Shown here: piece after piece, positions 1 through 7,813 of the stretch
How positions within the stretch are numbered: position 1 is the stretch's first letter
Layout: each line of letters begins with the position of its first letter
NCBI GenBank assembly: GCA_963735955.1
Contig: CAVTND010000001.1
Span: 1-64,000, forward strand
Direction of reading: 5' to 3'
Length of the DNA stretch: 64,000 nucleotides
DNA from: CAVTND01 sp963735955
Lineage (GTDB): Bacteria; Pseudomonadota; Gammaproteobacteria; Burkholderiales; Burkholderiaceae_F
The notes under the pieces: generated by a model
The model's input: only the letters and a program-made list of their open reading frames with translations
What the model was told of the DNA's origin: nothing
Databases searched by the model: none
Made by a program: the position numbers and the translations under genes

Positions 1-858
1 CGCAAGCACCATGCGCACGCCCTTGAACTTGTCGGTGGTCAGAATCGCCGCCCTCTGCATTGCATGCATCAGGTCCTCGCGCCCAAGGACGAAGACCTTG
101 GTGTTCGCGGCCGGTATCACGCGCACGTAATCGGGGAACTTGCCCTCGACCAGCTTGGACACGAGCTCGATGTCAGCGAAGCCCAGCTTCACTTGATTGG
201 CAGCCATCTGGACGCGCACGGCATCGTCCGTGTCGGGCAGCAGGCGCAGCAATTCGAGAATCGTCTTGCGCGGAATGATGGCCTCGATCTTCGAGGTGGC
301 ATCGTCCTTCGTGACTTCGGCCAGCGCGAGGCGATGCCCATCCGTAGCCACCGCGCGCACGGTCTTGCCGTCGACCACCAGCAACATTCCGTTCAGGTAG
401 TAACGGATATCCTGCTGCGCCATCGAGAAATGCACCATGGCAAGCAGGTACTTCAGGGTTGCCGCGGGCAGGCTGAAGTCAGCGTTGAACTCGGACTCCG
501 CAACCGTCGGAAATTCTTCGGCGGCCAGGGTTTGCAGGTTGAAGCGGCTCTTGCCGCTTGTCACCGTCAGCTTCTTGCTTGCAATCGACAATTGAACATC
601 GGCCTCGGGCAGCGCACGCAGGATGTCCACCAGCTTGCGCGCGGCGATCGTGGTCGCCGCCACGTCCTTGCCGGTACCGATCAGCGCTGAAGTCTGGATC
701 TGGATTTCAAGGTCGGTGGCCGTGAACGAAACACGTTCGCCATCCTTCCGCACCAGGATGTTGGCGAGGATCGGCAGGGTCTGCCGGCGTTCAACGATCC
801 CGCTCACCACCTGCAATGGCTTGAGCAACGCATCACGGGATGCTTTGACGAGTTGCAT
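1..858 (-). CDS. dnaN: DNA polymerase III beta sliding clamp, C-terminal end missing
   Basis: Encodes the ring-shaped processivity clamp that tethers the replicase to DNA. The first 286 residues are present; the gene runs off the left edge, so the third clamp domain is incomplete. The start ATG begins MQLVKASRDALLKPLQ, and the family segments LPILANILV, FTATDLEIQI and RAVATDGHRLALA are readable, which covers domain 1 and most of domain 2. It lies downstream of dnaA on the same strand, separated by about 230 bp, the classic origin-proximal order. That gap contains repeated TGTGGAC-type sequences that could bind DnaA. The identification is secure. Confidence 0.97.
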   Translation of the reverse strand, partial: MQLVKASRDALLKPLQVVSGIVERRQTLPILANILVRKDGERVSFTATDLEIQIQTSALIGTGKDVAATTIAARKLVDILRALPEADVQLSIASKKLTVTSGKSRFNLQTLAAEEFPTVAESEFNADFSLPAATLKYLLAMVHFSMAQQDIRYYLNGMLLVVDGKTVRAVATDGHRLALAEVTKDDATSKIEAIIPRKTILELLRLLPDTDDAVRVQMAANQVKLGFADIELVSKLVEGKFPDYVRVIPAANTKVFVLGREDLMHAMQRAAILTTDKFKGVRMVLA

Positions 859-961
859 TTCTTATTTCCTGTTCATAGATAGGTAGTAGTAGGTCCGTGT
901 TCAATCTGGGGACAAGCCCTGGTTTGCTTCCTGTATCAGCAACTTGCGTACACGTAAGCGA

Positions 962-1062
962 TGTGGACAGGCGACCTGTCCGCCTGTTGACGGCCGGTAT
1001 GAAGGTCTAACAACTCAGCACCTTGTGGACTCCGGGCGGACTTTCGTCCACAGCTGTCCACA
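962..1062. promoter_or_regulatory. Cluster of DnaA-box-like TGTGGAC motifs between dnaA and dnaN
   Basis: Four near-copies of a DnaA-box-like core lie here: TGTGGACAG at 962, TGTGGACTC at 1024, TCGTCCACA at 1044 and CTGTCCACA at 1054 (the last two on the other strand). Each departs from the consensus TTATCCACA at two or more positions, so these would be weak boxes. The position just upstream of dnaN suggests regulation of dnaN by DnaA or an accessory part of the origin. Function is inferred only. Confidence 0.4.
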
Positions 1063-1089
1063 GGCAGGACACAGGAGAACACTGCCACC

Positions 1090-2448
1090 TCAGCCCTTCA
1101 ATGTCTGCTCGAGCACGTGCAGCGCATGGTTGAGTTCGGTGTTTTTGGCACGCTCGCCGCCGATCTTTCGCACGGCGTGCAGCACGGTTGTGTGATCGCG
1201 GCCGCCGAACTGCTCGCCGATCTCGGGCAGACTCTTCTGCGTCAGTTCCTTGGCCAGGTACATGGCGACCTGGCGCGGTCCGGCGATCGCCGAGGGTCGC
1301 CGCTTGCTGTACATGTCGGCGACCTTCATCTTGTAGTAGTCCGCCACCGTCTTCTGAATCAGCTCGATCGTGACCTGCCCGGTGGAGGCTGACAGCAGGT
1401 CCTTGAGTGCTTCACGCGCGACGTCGACGGTGATCACGCGGCCATGGAACGAAGAGAACGCCATGATCTTGCGCAGCGCCCCCTCGAGTTCGCGAACGTT
1501 GGAGCGCAGATTCTTGGCAATGAAGAATGCGACGTCTTCCTTCAGATCGACATTCTCGCTTTCCGCTTTCTTCAACAGGATCGCGACCCGCATCTCCAGT
1601 TCTGGCGCTTCGATCGCGACCGTCAGGCCGGAGGCAAAGCGGGACACCAAGCGATCCTCCATGTCCTTCAGTTCTTTCGGATAGGTGTCACAGGTGATGA
1701 TGATCTGCTTGCGTCCAGCCACCAGGGCCTCGAACGCATAGAAGAACTCTTCCTGGGTGCGCGCCTTGCCGGAGAAAAACTGAATGTCGTCGATCAGCAG
1801 CAGATCGAGGGAGTGGTAATAGCGCTTGAAGTCGTCGAATGCTTTGCGCTGGTAGGCACGCACCACATCGCTTACGTATTGCTCGGCGTGGATGTAGCGC
1901 ACCTTGGCGTCCGGCTTGCGGGCGAGGATGCCGTTTCCTACCGCGTGAATCAGATGCGTCTTGCCCAGACCGACACCGCCGTACAGGAACAGGGGGTTGT
2001 ACGAGCCCCCGGGATTTTCGGAAACCTGCATCGCCGCGGCACGCGCCAACTGATTCGCCTTGCCGGTGACAAATGTGTCGAAGCTCAGGTTCGCATTGAG
2101 CCGCGCCCGCTCAAAATGCTCGGGGATGGAACCCGCATCCGCCACTGCCGCCGACTCGCCAACCGGGGCGGCAGCGGGAAACTGCAGGGTGGCAACGGCG
2201 GCCCCGTTTTCGACCGCAAACACGATCGCAATCGGCCGCTGCATGACGCGCGCTGCGGCCTGGGCGATCTGTTGCGAAAACTGGGCGCGGATCGCGTCGA
2301 GCTTGAGCCGGTTGGGAGCCTCGATCGTCAGGGTGGCGGTCGACTCGTCGAAGTCGATCGCCTTGAGCGGTTTGATCCAGGCCGAGAATTGTTGCGGCGT
2401 CAGCTCGCTCTCCAAAAGGCGCGAGCAGTCTTGCCAGAGGTGCTGCAT
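1090..2448 (-). CDS. dnaA: Chromosomal replication initiator protein DnaA
   Basis: The AAA+ ATPase that binds DnaA boxes and melts oriC. The 452-residue product starts MQHLWQDCSRLLESEL, matching the domain I start of relatives; an in-frame ATG 114 bp upstream exists, but the added residues do not look like DnaA. Domain III has Walker A GGVGLGKT (157-164) and Walker B LLLIDDIQ (Asp 220-221). Domain IV carries the DNA-binding signature with GRDHTTVLHAVRKI near the C-terminus. No strong Shine-Dalgarno sequence precedes the ATG. The gene is divergent from rpmH across the candidate origin and is followed by dnaN on the same strand. Confidence 0.98.
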   Translation of the reverse strand: MQHLWQDCSRLLESELTPQQFSAWIKPLKAIDFDESTATLTIEAPNRLKLDAIRAQFSQQIAQAAARVMQRPIAIVFAVENGAAVATLQFPAAAPVGESAAVADAGSIPEHFERARLNANLSFDTFVTGKANQLARAAAMQVSENPGGSYNPLFLYGGVGLGKTHLIHAVGNGILARKPDAKVRYIHAEQYVSDVVRAYQRKAFDDFKRYYHSLDLLLIDDIQFFSGKARTQEEFFYAFEALVAGRKQIIITCDTYPKELKDMEDRLVSRFASGLTVAIEAPELEMRVAILLKKAESENVDLKEDVAFFIAKNLRSNVRELEGALRKIMAFSSFHGRVITVDVAREALKDLLSASTGQVTIELIQKTVADYYKMKVADMYSKRRPSAIAGPRQVAMYLAKELTQKSLPEIGEQFGGRDHTTVLHAVRKIGGERAKNTELNHALHVLEQTLKG

Positions 2449-2826
2449 CGAATGAAAGGTGAATGTCCAGCTTGTTGTTATTGCGAGAGAGCCAGCGACT
2501 TGATGAAGCCCCGCTTCGCTCCCGCCCGGTCGCCCTGAAGCAAGGGCCAGAAAAGGCTCCAAACTCCTGAACGCAGCGGCGCATGATACCGGAAGCGTCG
2601 GGGTTATCCACAGGGCCAGCCCATTGCCGACGTCCGTGACGTAGCTTGGAGACAGCGATAAAATATGGGTGATCTAAGGTAGTGGTCGCTCACACTCCAT
2701 GAAGGGTAGTGCCCGGCGACGGGCGATTTTCATAATGCACTGCACAATCGACTTTTCCACAGTCATTTCGCCAAGTTGTCCACCGTAGCCAGACGCTTGC
2801 ATTCCAGGCGCGGTGCGCCATTCGGT
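2449..2826. other. oriC: Candidate chromosomal origin of replication (oriC), dnaA-rpmH intergenic
   Basis: The gene-free stretch between divergent dnaA and rpmH holds a perfect DnaA box TTATCCACA at 2604-2612, a one-mismatch box TTTTCCACA at 2753-2761 and a weaker TTGTCCACC at 2776-2784, all in the same orientation. A short AT-rich patch (GATAAAATATG, about 2657-2667) lies between them and could be part of an unwinding element or of the dnaA promoter. Origins between rpmH and dnaA are known in pseudomonads and many betaproteobacteria. Placement of the functional origin is an inference. Confidence 0.6.
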
Positions 2827-2856
2827 TTGACAGCGTCTTGCGGGATCGCGTCTAAT
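2827..2856 (+). promoter_or_regulatory. Sigma-70 type promoter for rpmH-rnpA-yidD-yidC
   Basis: A perfect -35 box TTGACA (2827-2832) is followed after 18 bp by TCTAAT (2851-2856), five of six matches to the -10 consensus. It points toward rpmH, leaving a leader of about 200 nt, and sits just right of the DnaA boxes. No other promoter of this quality was seen before rpmH. Confidence 0.6.
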
Positions 2857-3060
2857 AGCGCCCTTCCGCGCGGCCCCGCCTTGGTACGGAAAAGCGGCGA
2901 AAAATCCGCAGCTTAGGTAGACCCGGAAGCACTCGGGAACACTTGGGGCGCTGCCTCTTCGCGGCGGGCGAAGGCGAGCGTCCGCTAGCTTCTCAATTGA
3001 AGAACCAGTGCTCCAAACACGGGGTGAGCCCGCGTGGGCGAGCTCCGGTCAGGAACTTTC

Positions 3061-3201
3061 ATGGCAACCAAACGCACTTATCAGCCTTCCAAAGTCAAGC
3101 GCGCGCGAACGCACGGCTTCCTGGTGCGCATGCAAACACGTGGCGGTCGCGCCGTGATTGCTGCGCGGCGCGCCAAGGGCCGCAAACGTCTTGCGGTCTG
3201 A
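3061..3201 (+). CDS. rpmH: 50S ribosomal protein L34
   Basis: A 46-residue basic protein, MATKRTYQPSKVKRARTHGF at the start, with the L34 pattern KRTYQPS-KRARTHGF-RM-GR-RRAKGRKRL. Its length equals the usual bacterial length. It binds 23S rRNA in the large subunit. It is the first gene of the rpmH-rnpA-yidD-yidC unit and is followed 38 bp later by the probable rnpA start, the usual arrangement next to the origin. Confidence 0.97.
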   Translation: MATKRTYQPSKVKRARTHGFLVRMQTRGGRAVIAARRAKGRKRLAV

Positions 3202-3239
3202 CGAGCGTCGGGTCTACGGCATCGAGCGCGGCTCGTGGA

Positions 3240-3701
3240 GTGCGTATTCTCACCGCGGCTTCGGCTCATCCGCGTCAACTATCCGCGGCACATCGCCTCA
3301 GGAAGCCATCTGAGTTTGCGCGGGTTCTCGCGGCAGCGGCAGTCGATTCGCTGCGAGCAACCGCGGGCTGTCTGACCATGAAAGCGGTCTACAACACCGC
3401 CGCTGCGCCGCGCGTGCGCCTCGGGATAACAGTCGGCAAGCGAAATGCCCGGCGAGCCGTTGATCGCTCCCTGGTCAAGCGCGTGGTGCGCGAATCGTTT
3501 CGCGTCGCGCGGTCTGACCTGGAGGCCGCAATCGGACCCATGGCGGTCGATATCAGTGTCCGCCTGTCTGCACCACTGCGTGTCGATGCAGTCGCGTCGA
3601 CTGGGGCATCGCAGCTCCGGCGCACGGTGCGCGGCGACGCCGATCGGTTGTTCCAAAGCCTTGCGAAACGCCTGGCCGCGCAGCCTGGGGTGCGCCCCTG
3701 A
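3240..3701 (+). CDS. rnpA: Ribonuclease P protein component
   Basis: The protein cofactor of RNase P, which trims the 5' leader of pre-tRNAs. The family hallmark is KRNARRAVDRSLVKRVVRES, the conserved RNR-type helix that contacts the RNA, preceded by LGITVGKRNARRAVDRS. The N-terminal segment HRLRKPSEFARVL matches the 'RL-F' pattern of the family. The start is uncertain: I chose the in-frame GTG at 3240, giving 153 residues, because no ATG precedes the conserved region; the reading frame stays open far upstream over rpmH. Eight bases separate its stop from yidD. Confidence 0.9.
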   Translation: MRILTAASAHPRQLSAAHRLRKPSEFARVLAAAAVDSLRATAGCLTMKAVYNTAAAPRVRLGITVGKRNARRAVDRSLVKRVVRESFRVARSDLEAAIGPMAVDISVRLSAPLRVDAVASTGASQLRRTVRGDADRLFQSLAKRLAAQPGVRP

Positions 3702-3708
3702 GTCAAGC

Positions 3709-4020
3709 ATGAGCGCAATGTCCAAAGCCCTGCTGCTGGTGATTCGTGTTTACCGGTTTCTGTTGTCGCCCTGGATTGGCGGTAGCTGTCGATACTGGCC
3801 GAGCTGTTCGGAGTATTCGACCGAGGCCATCACTCGCCATGGTGCGCTGCGAGGCACTTGGTTGACGCTGGCCCGACTTGGTCGCTGCCACCCGTATGGT
3901 CGTGGCGGCGTAGATCCCGTGCCCGCCCAGTTTCAATGGCGCTGCCGCTGCGCCACGCCGAACATGAAAGCGACGCGAGCTCCAGGCCCGGAGCCAAGCC
4001 CCCTGATCGGGGCCGAGTAA
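3709..4020 (+). CDS. yidD: Membrane protein insertion efficiency factor YidD
   Basis: A small (103 aa) peripheral membrane protein that helps YidC-dependent insertion. The signature SPWIGGSCRYWPSCSEYSTE with the following AITRHGALRG and CHPYGRGGVDPVP is diagnostic, including the conserved cysteines. An N-terminal amphipathic or hydrophobic segment (ALLLVIRVYRFLLSPW) fits membrane association. A second ATG three codons in is an equally possible start. The tail of about 25 residues after the conserved core is variable. It lies between rnpA and yidC, the canonical order. Confidence 0.94.
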   Translation: MSAMSKALLLVIRVYRFLLSPWIGGSCRYWPSCSEYSTEAITRHGALRGTWLTLARLGRCHPYGRGGVDPVPAQFQWRCRCATPNMKATRAPGPEPSPLIGAE

Positions 4021-4055
4021 TCACAACCCGCCAATCCTCCATCGCCAGGGCCTGC

Positions 4056-5819
4056 ATGGGAACCGACTTTCAACGCACGATCTTGTGGATTTTCTTCGGC
4101 CTGTCGCTGGTCCTGCTCTGGGATCGGTGGCTGGTGCACAACGGCCGGCCGTCGATGTTCGGCACTGCATCCGCACCCCAGGTCAGCAGTGGCCCGGCGC
4201 CGGCCGCTCCAAGCGCTTCCCCGGTCGCACCGTCGGTCCCCGGCGGTGACACTGCGGTGCCGCGCGCCAGCAGCGCACCGTCCCCGGCCGCGCCGCCCGC
4301 GGCACAGCTGCCCGCGACAACCACGTCTCCGTCCAAGCCCCCACCCCTGGTTATCGAAACCGACACACTGCGCGTCAGTATCGAACCGGAAGGCGCCGTA
4401 GTTTCCCGCATTGAGTTGCTGCGCGACAAGGTCGCGCCCGACTGGACCACCAGCGGCCTGCTTGGTCTGGTCACGGGACGGAAAGGCGATGCCGAGCGCA
4501 ATGTCGTGCTGCTGGAAGAAAGTCCGCACCGCGTCTATGTTGCGCAAAGTGGCGTGGTCGGCGCCAGCGGTGCCGCCTATCCGACGCATCGCTCACCATT
4601 CACCGCGCTCGAAGCGCCACGCTCTCTGGGCTCAGGGCAGGACTCGATCGAGGCCGCTTTCGTGTCAGAGTCGGGCGGAGTGCGGGTCAAGAAGAACTAC
4701 ACCTTCCATCGCGGCCGCTACGACGTCGACGTGCGCCACGAAATCACGAATCTCGGCGAGGCGCCGGTGCAACCGAGCGTGTATCTGCAGCTGATGCGCG
4801 ATGGCAACAAGCCGGAAGGCGAGTCATCGCTGTACTACACCTACACCGGGCCGGCGCTGTACACCGAACAGCAGAAATTCCAGAAAGTCGACTTCTCGGC
4901 AATTGAGAAGAACAAGGCCGAGATCCCGAAGTCGGCGAGCAACGGCTGGATCGGCATGATCCAGCACTATTTTGTCAGCGCCTGGGTACCGACCGAAGGC
5001 CAGCTGCGCGAGTACTACACGCGCACCGTCGGCCCCAATCTCTACAGCATCGGCACGATCGTGCCGGTCGCGGCGATCGCGCCGGCAGCCAGCGCCAGCG
5101 TCCAATCAACTTTGTACGTCGGTCCGCAGAATCAGCAGGCGCTGGCGAAGATCGCGCCGGGGCTTGATCTGGTCGTCGACTACGGCTGGCTGACCGCGCT
5201 TGCCAAGCCGATCTATTGGCTGCTCGAGTTCCTGCATCGCATCGTCGGCAACTGGGGCTGGGCGATCGTGCTGCTGACGGTGCTGATCAAGGCGGCGTTT
5301 TACCCACTGTCGGCGGCCAGCTACAAATCGATGGCACGAATGAAGGAAGTCACGCCGCGCATGATGAAACTGCGCGAGCAGTACGGCGATGACAAGCAGA
5401 AGCTCAATCTGGCGATGATGGAGCTCTACAAGACGGAAAAGATCAATCCGCTGGGCGGCTGCCTGCCGATACTGGTGCAGATTCCGGTCTTCATTTCGCT
5501 GTACTGGGTGCTGCTGGCCAGTGTGGAAATGCGCAACGCGCCGTGGATCCTCTGGGTGCGCGATCTCGCCACTCCCGACGCCTGGTTTGTGCTGCCGGTG
5601 TTGATGATGGCCACCATGTGGATTCAGTACAAGCTGAATCCAACTCCGCCTGATCCGGTGCAAGCCAAGGTCATGATGCTTATGCCGTTCATTTTCGGCG
5701 TGATGTTCTTCTTTTTCCCGGCCGGCCTCGTGCTGTACTGGTTGACCAACAACATACTGTCGATCGCCCAGCAATGGTACGTAACCAAGCAGATCGAAAA
5801 GGCGAAACGGCCAGGCTAG
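4056..5819 (+). CDS. yidC: Membrane protein insertase YidC
   Basis: Inserts and folds inner-membrane proteins, alone or with SecYEG. The 587-residue product begins MGTDFQRTILWIFFGLSLVL, giving the N-terminal transmembrane helix, followed by a Pro/Ala-rich linker (about 35-95), a large periplasmic domain, and a C-terminal core of about five helices. The core includes the cytoplasmic hairpin KSMARMKEVTPRMMKLREQY and NPLGGCLPILVQIPVFISLY. The length is typical of Gram-negative YidC. The reading frame is open upstream over yidD, but the chosen ATG is where the conserved N-terminus begins. It is last in its operon and its stop lies inside a hairpin shared with the converging gene. Confidence 0.98.
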   Translation: MGTDFQRTILWIFFGLSLVLLWDRWLVHNGRPSMFGTASAPQVSSGPAPAAPSASPVAPSVPGGDTAVPRASSAPSPAAPPAAQLPATTTSPSKPPPLVIETDTLRVSIEPEGAVVSRIELLRDKVAPDWTTSGLLGLVTGRKGDAERNVVLLEESPHRVYVAQSGVVGASGAAYPTHRSPFTALEAPRSLGSGQDSIEAAFVSESGGVRVKKNYTFHRGRYDVDVRHEITNLGEAPVQPSVYLQLMRDGNKPEGESSLYYTYTGPALYTEQQKFQKVDFSAIEKNKAEIPKSASNGWIGMIQHYFVSAWVPTEGQLREYYTRTVGPNLYSIGTIVPVAAIAPAASASVQSTLYVGPQNQQALAKIAPGLDLVVDYGWLTALAKPIYWLLEFLHRIVGNWGWAIVLLTVLIKAAFYPLSAASYKSMARMKEVTPRMMKLREQYGDDKQKLNLAMMELYKTEKINPLGGCLPILVQIPVFISLYWVLLASVEMRNAPWILWVRDLATPDAWFVLPVLMMATMWIQYKLNPTPPDPVQAKVMMLMPFIFGVMFFFFPAGLVLYWLTNNILSIAQQWYVTKQIEKAKRPG

Positions 5820-5845
5820 GGCCCGTTAGTGTGAACAGGCCCTAG
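5816..5845. terminator. Hairpin spanning the stop codons of two converging genes
   Basis: A perfect 8-bp inverted repeat CTAGGGCC / GGCCCTAG with a 14-nt loop. The left arm contains the TAG of yidC and the right arm contains the TAG (on the minus strand) of the converging small membrane protein gene. There is no T-tract on either side, so it may be a weak bidirectional terminator or a 3'-end protecting structure. Confidence 0.45.
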
Positions 5846-6165
5846 GCAGCAGGAGGTGGTGCGCTGCCGGAGTCCCCGCGCCGCGATACGCGTAGCAGGA
5901 TTAGCGGCCACAGCCAGATGCTGGCGGTCCAGAGCAGCACGCGCAGCGGGGATAGCGGCCTGGTTTCGCCACGGTGCGTGACGGCGAATACGGCGATCGC
6001 ACCGGCGATGACCCAGAGCACGCATCCGGTGTAGATCCATGCGCGGGTTTCGTAGTCGCCGTCGAGGTTGCCGGCAACCGTGGCCGCGACCAGCACCGAG
6101 AGCACCACGGCCAGCACCACGCCGGCCAGCGGCGCGATGAACTTCATCAAGGGGTCGTCGTGCAT
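5842..6165 (-). CDS. Small hypothetical membrane protein, three predicted TM segments
   Basis: A 107-residue protein I do not recognise. It has three hydrophobic stretches: about 9-29 (IAPLAGVVLAVVLSVLVAAT), 43-61 (WIYTGCVLWVIAGAIAVFAV) and 74-92 (VLLWTASIWLWPLILLRV), joined by short charged loops, so it is probably an inner-membrane protein. The clear alternation of hydrophobic segments and charged loops argues that it is a real gene. It converges with yidC and shares a hairpin at its 3' end, and is divergent from mnmE. Function unknown. Confidence 0.7.
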   Translation of the reverse strand: MHDDPLMKFIAPLAGVVLAVVLSVLVAATVAGNLDGDYETRAWIYTGCVLWVIAGAIAVFAVTHRGETRPLSPLRVLLWTASIWLWPLILLRVSRRGDSGSAPPPAA

Positions 6166-6294
6166 GCGTTCGAGTCTACTGAGTGCCCCGAATGCAATTC
6201 AGACCTGGGGCAGGTGGCGCGCGGCAGAATTGCGCCTGTCCGATTTTCGGTTGCGCCGAAGTAGCTGCAATGCCAGCGCGATACATATCCAGCG

Positions 6295-7665
6295 ATGAAC
6301 TCCGACCGTGACCCGATTGTCGCCATTGCCACCGCGCCCGGCCGCGGCGGAATCGGCATCGTGCGCCTGTCGGGGCGCGATCTGCACACGGTGATCACCG
6401 GTGTCCTTGGCGGTGCGAGTCTGGCACCGCGCCACGCAACCCTGCGATCCTTTCTGGCGGCCGATGGCGCAATCATTGATCAGGGAATCGCACTTCTGTT
6501 TGCGGCCCCCCATTCGTACACGGGTGAAGAAGTACTTGAACTGCAGGGTCACGGGGGGCCGACCGTCCTGAGGGTGCTGCTCGCGCGCTGCCTCGAAGCC
6601 GGCCGCGCCATCGGATTGCGCATCGCCGAGCCGGGCGAGTTCTCGCGGCGTGCATTTCTCAACGATCGTGTCGATCTGGCGCAAGCTGAGGCGGTTGCCG
6701 ACCTGATCGATGCTTCGACTGAACAGGCCGCCCGCTCGGCAGCGCGCTCGCTCGCCGGCGAGTTCTCGCATGCGGTCCGCGCGCTGGTCGACGAACTGAT
6801 CGAATTGCGGTCGCTGGTAGAAGCGACGCTGGACTTTCCGGAAGAAGAGATCGACTTTCTTGAGCGCGCCGATGCGGCCGGTCGATTGAGCCGCCTGCGC
6901 GAACAGCTGGACAGTCTGCTCGCGCAGGCGCGCCAGGGCGCGGTGTTGCGCGACGGCTTGCAGGTTGTCCTGGTCGGCGCGCCCAATGTCGGCAAGTCGA
7001 GTTTGCTGAATGCGCTGGCCGGTGAAGAGGTCGCGATCGTCACCGCCGTTCCGGGGACCACGCGCGATCGCATCATGCGCGAGGTGCAGATCGACGGCAT
7101 CCCGATCCATGTGACCGATACCGCCGGCCTGCGCCACACGGCTGACGAAGTCGAGCAAGCGGGCATCGCGCGGACGCTGGCTGAAATCGAGCGGGCCGAC
7201 GTCGTGCTTCATCTGGTCGATGCGATGCGTGAGGCAGCCGATGACGATGTGCTGATGCAGGTGACCGGGCGCATTGGCCGAGCCGTTCCCTTGCTCACCA
7301 TCGTCAACAAGATTGATCTGGTCGGCGCCGCCCCGAAGCTGGAGGGAATGAGGATCCACTTGTCGGCGCGGACCGGGCTGGGGATCGACTTGCTGCGCGC
7401 CGAGTTGCGCCGCATCGCCGGTTGGGAGAGCGAGACCTCGAGCGCTTCGGTCTTCATGGCGCGGGCACGCCATCTCGAAGCCCTGATCGAGGCCCGCAGC
7501 CGCCTGGCTGCGGCCGCCGAGCACGCGGCCATGCGCGCCGCCGCGCTCGACCTTTATGCCGAGGAATTGCGTCTGGCCGGCAGGGCGCTGGGGGCCATCA
7601 CCGGAGAGTTTTCGGCCGACGATCTGCTGGGTGTCATTTTCAGTCGTTTCTGCATCGGCAAGTAG
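6295..7665 (+). CDS. mnmE: tRNA modification GTPase MnmE (TrmE)
   Basis: With MnmG, installs the aminomethyl or carboxymethylaminomethyl group on U34 of certain tRNAs. The 456-residue product begins with the formyl-tetrahydrofolate-binding domain (DPIVAIATAPGRGGIGIVRL), followed by a helical domain with an inserted G domain: G1 GAPNVGKS (228-235), G2/G3 around PGTTRD and DTAGLR, and G4 NKID. It ends in the catalytic C-terminal motif CIGK (FSRFCIGK), which is complete. Its partner mnmG is about 20 kb away in this window. It is downstream of the yidC cluster, as in many proteobacteria. Confidence 0.98.
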   Translation: MNSDRDPIVAIATAPGRGGIGIVRLSGRDLHTVITGVLGGASLAPRHATLRSFLAADGAIIDQGIALLFAAPHSYTGEEVLELQGHGGPTVLRVLLARCLEAGRAIGLRIAEPGEFSRRAFLNDRVDLAQAEAVADLIDASTEQAARSAARSLAGEFSHAVRALVDELIELRSLVEATLDFPEEEIDFLERADAAGRLSRLREQLDSLLAQARQGAVLRDGLQVVLVGAPNVGKSSLLNALAGEEVAIVTAVPGTTRDRIMREVQIDGIPIHVTDTAGLRHTADEVEQAGIARTLAEIERADVVLHLVDAMREAADDDVLMQVTGRIGRAVPLLTIVNKIDLVGAAPKLEGMRIHLSARTGLGIDLLRAELRRIAGWESETSSASVFMARARHLEALIEARSRLAAAAEHAAMRAAALDLYAEELRLAGRALGAITGEFSADDLLGVIFSRFCIGK

Positions 7666-7813
7666 CGCCGGCTTTTTCTTTGGCTCTTGAGAGAATCCGG
7701 CTTGCGCGTGTCTGGACGCGCGCGCCGCATCCACGCCGCAAGTGCACGCACGCGGGCGCAAACGATCATGTGAGTCCAGTAGCATCCGCGGCTCTGACTT
7801 GGCGCCCCGGCTC

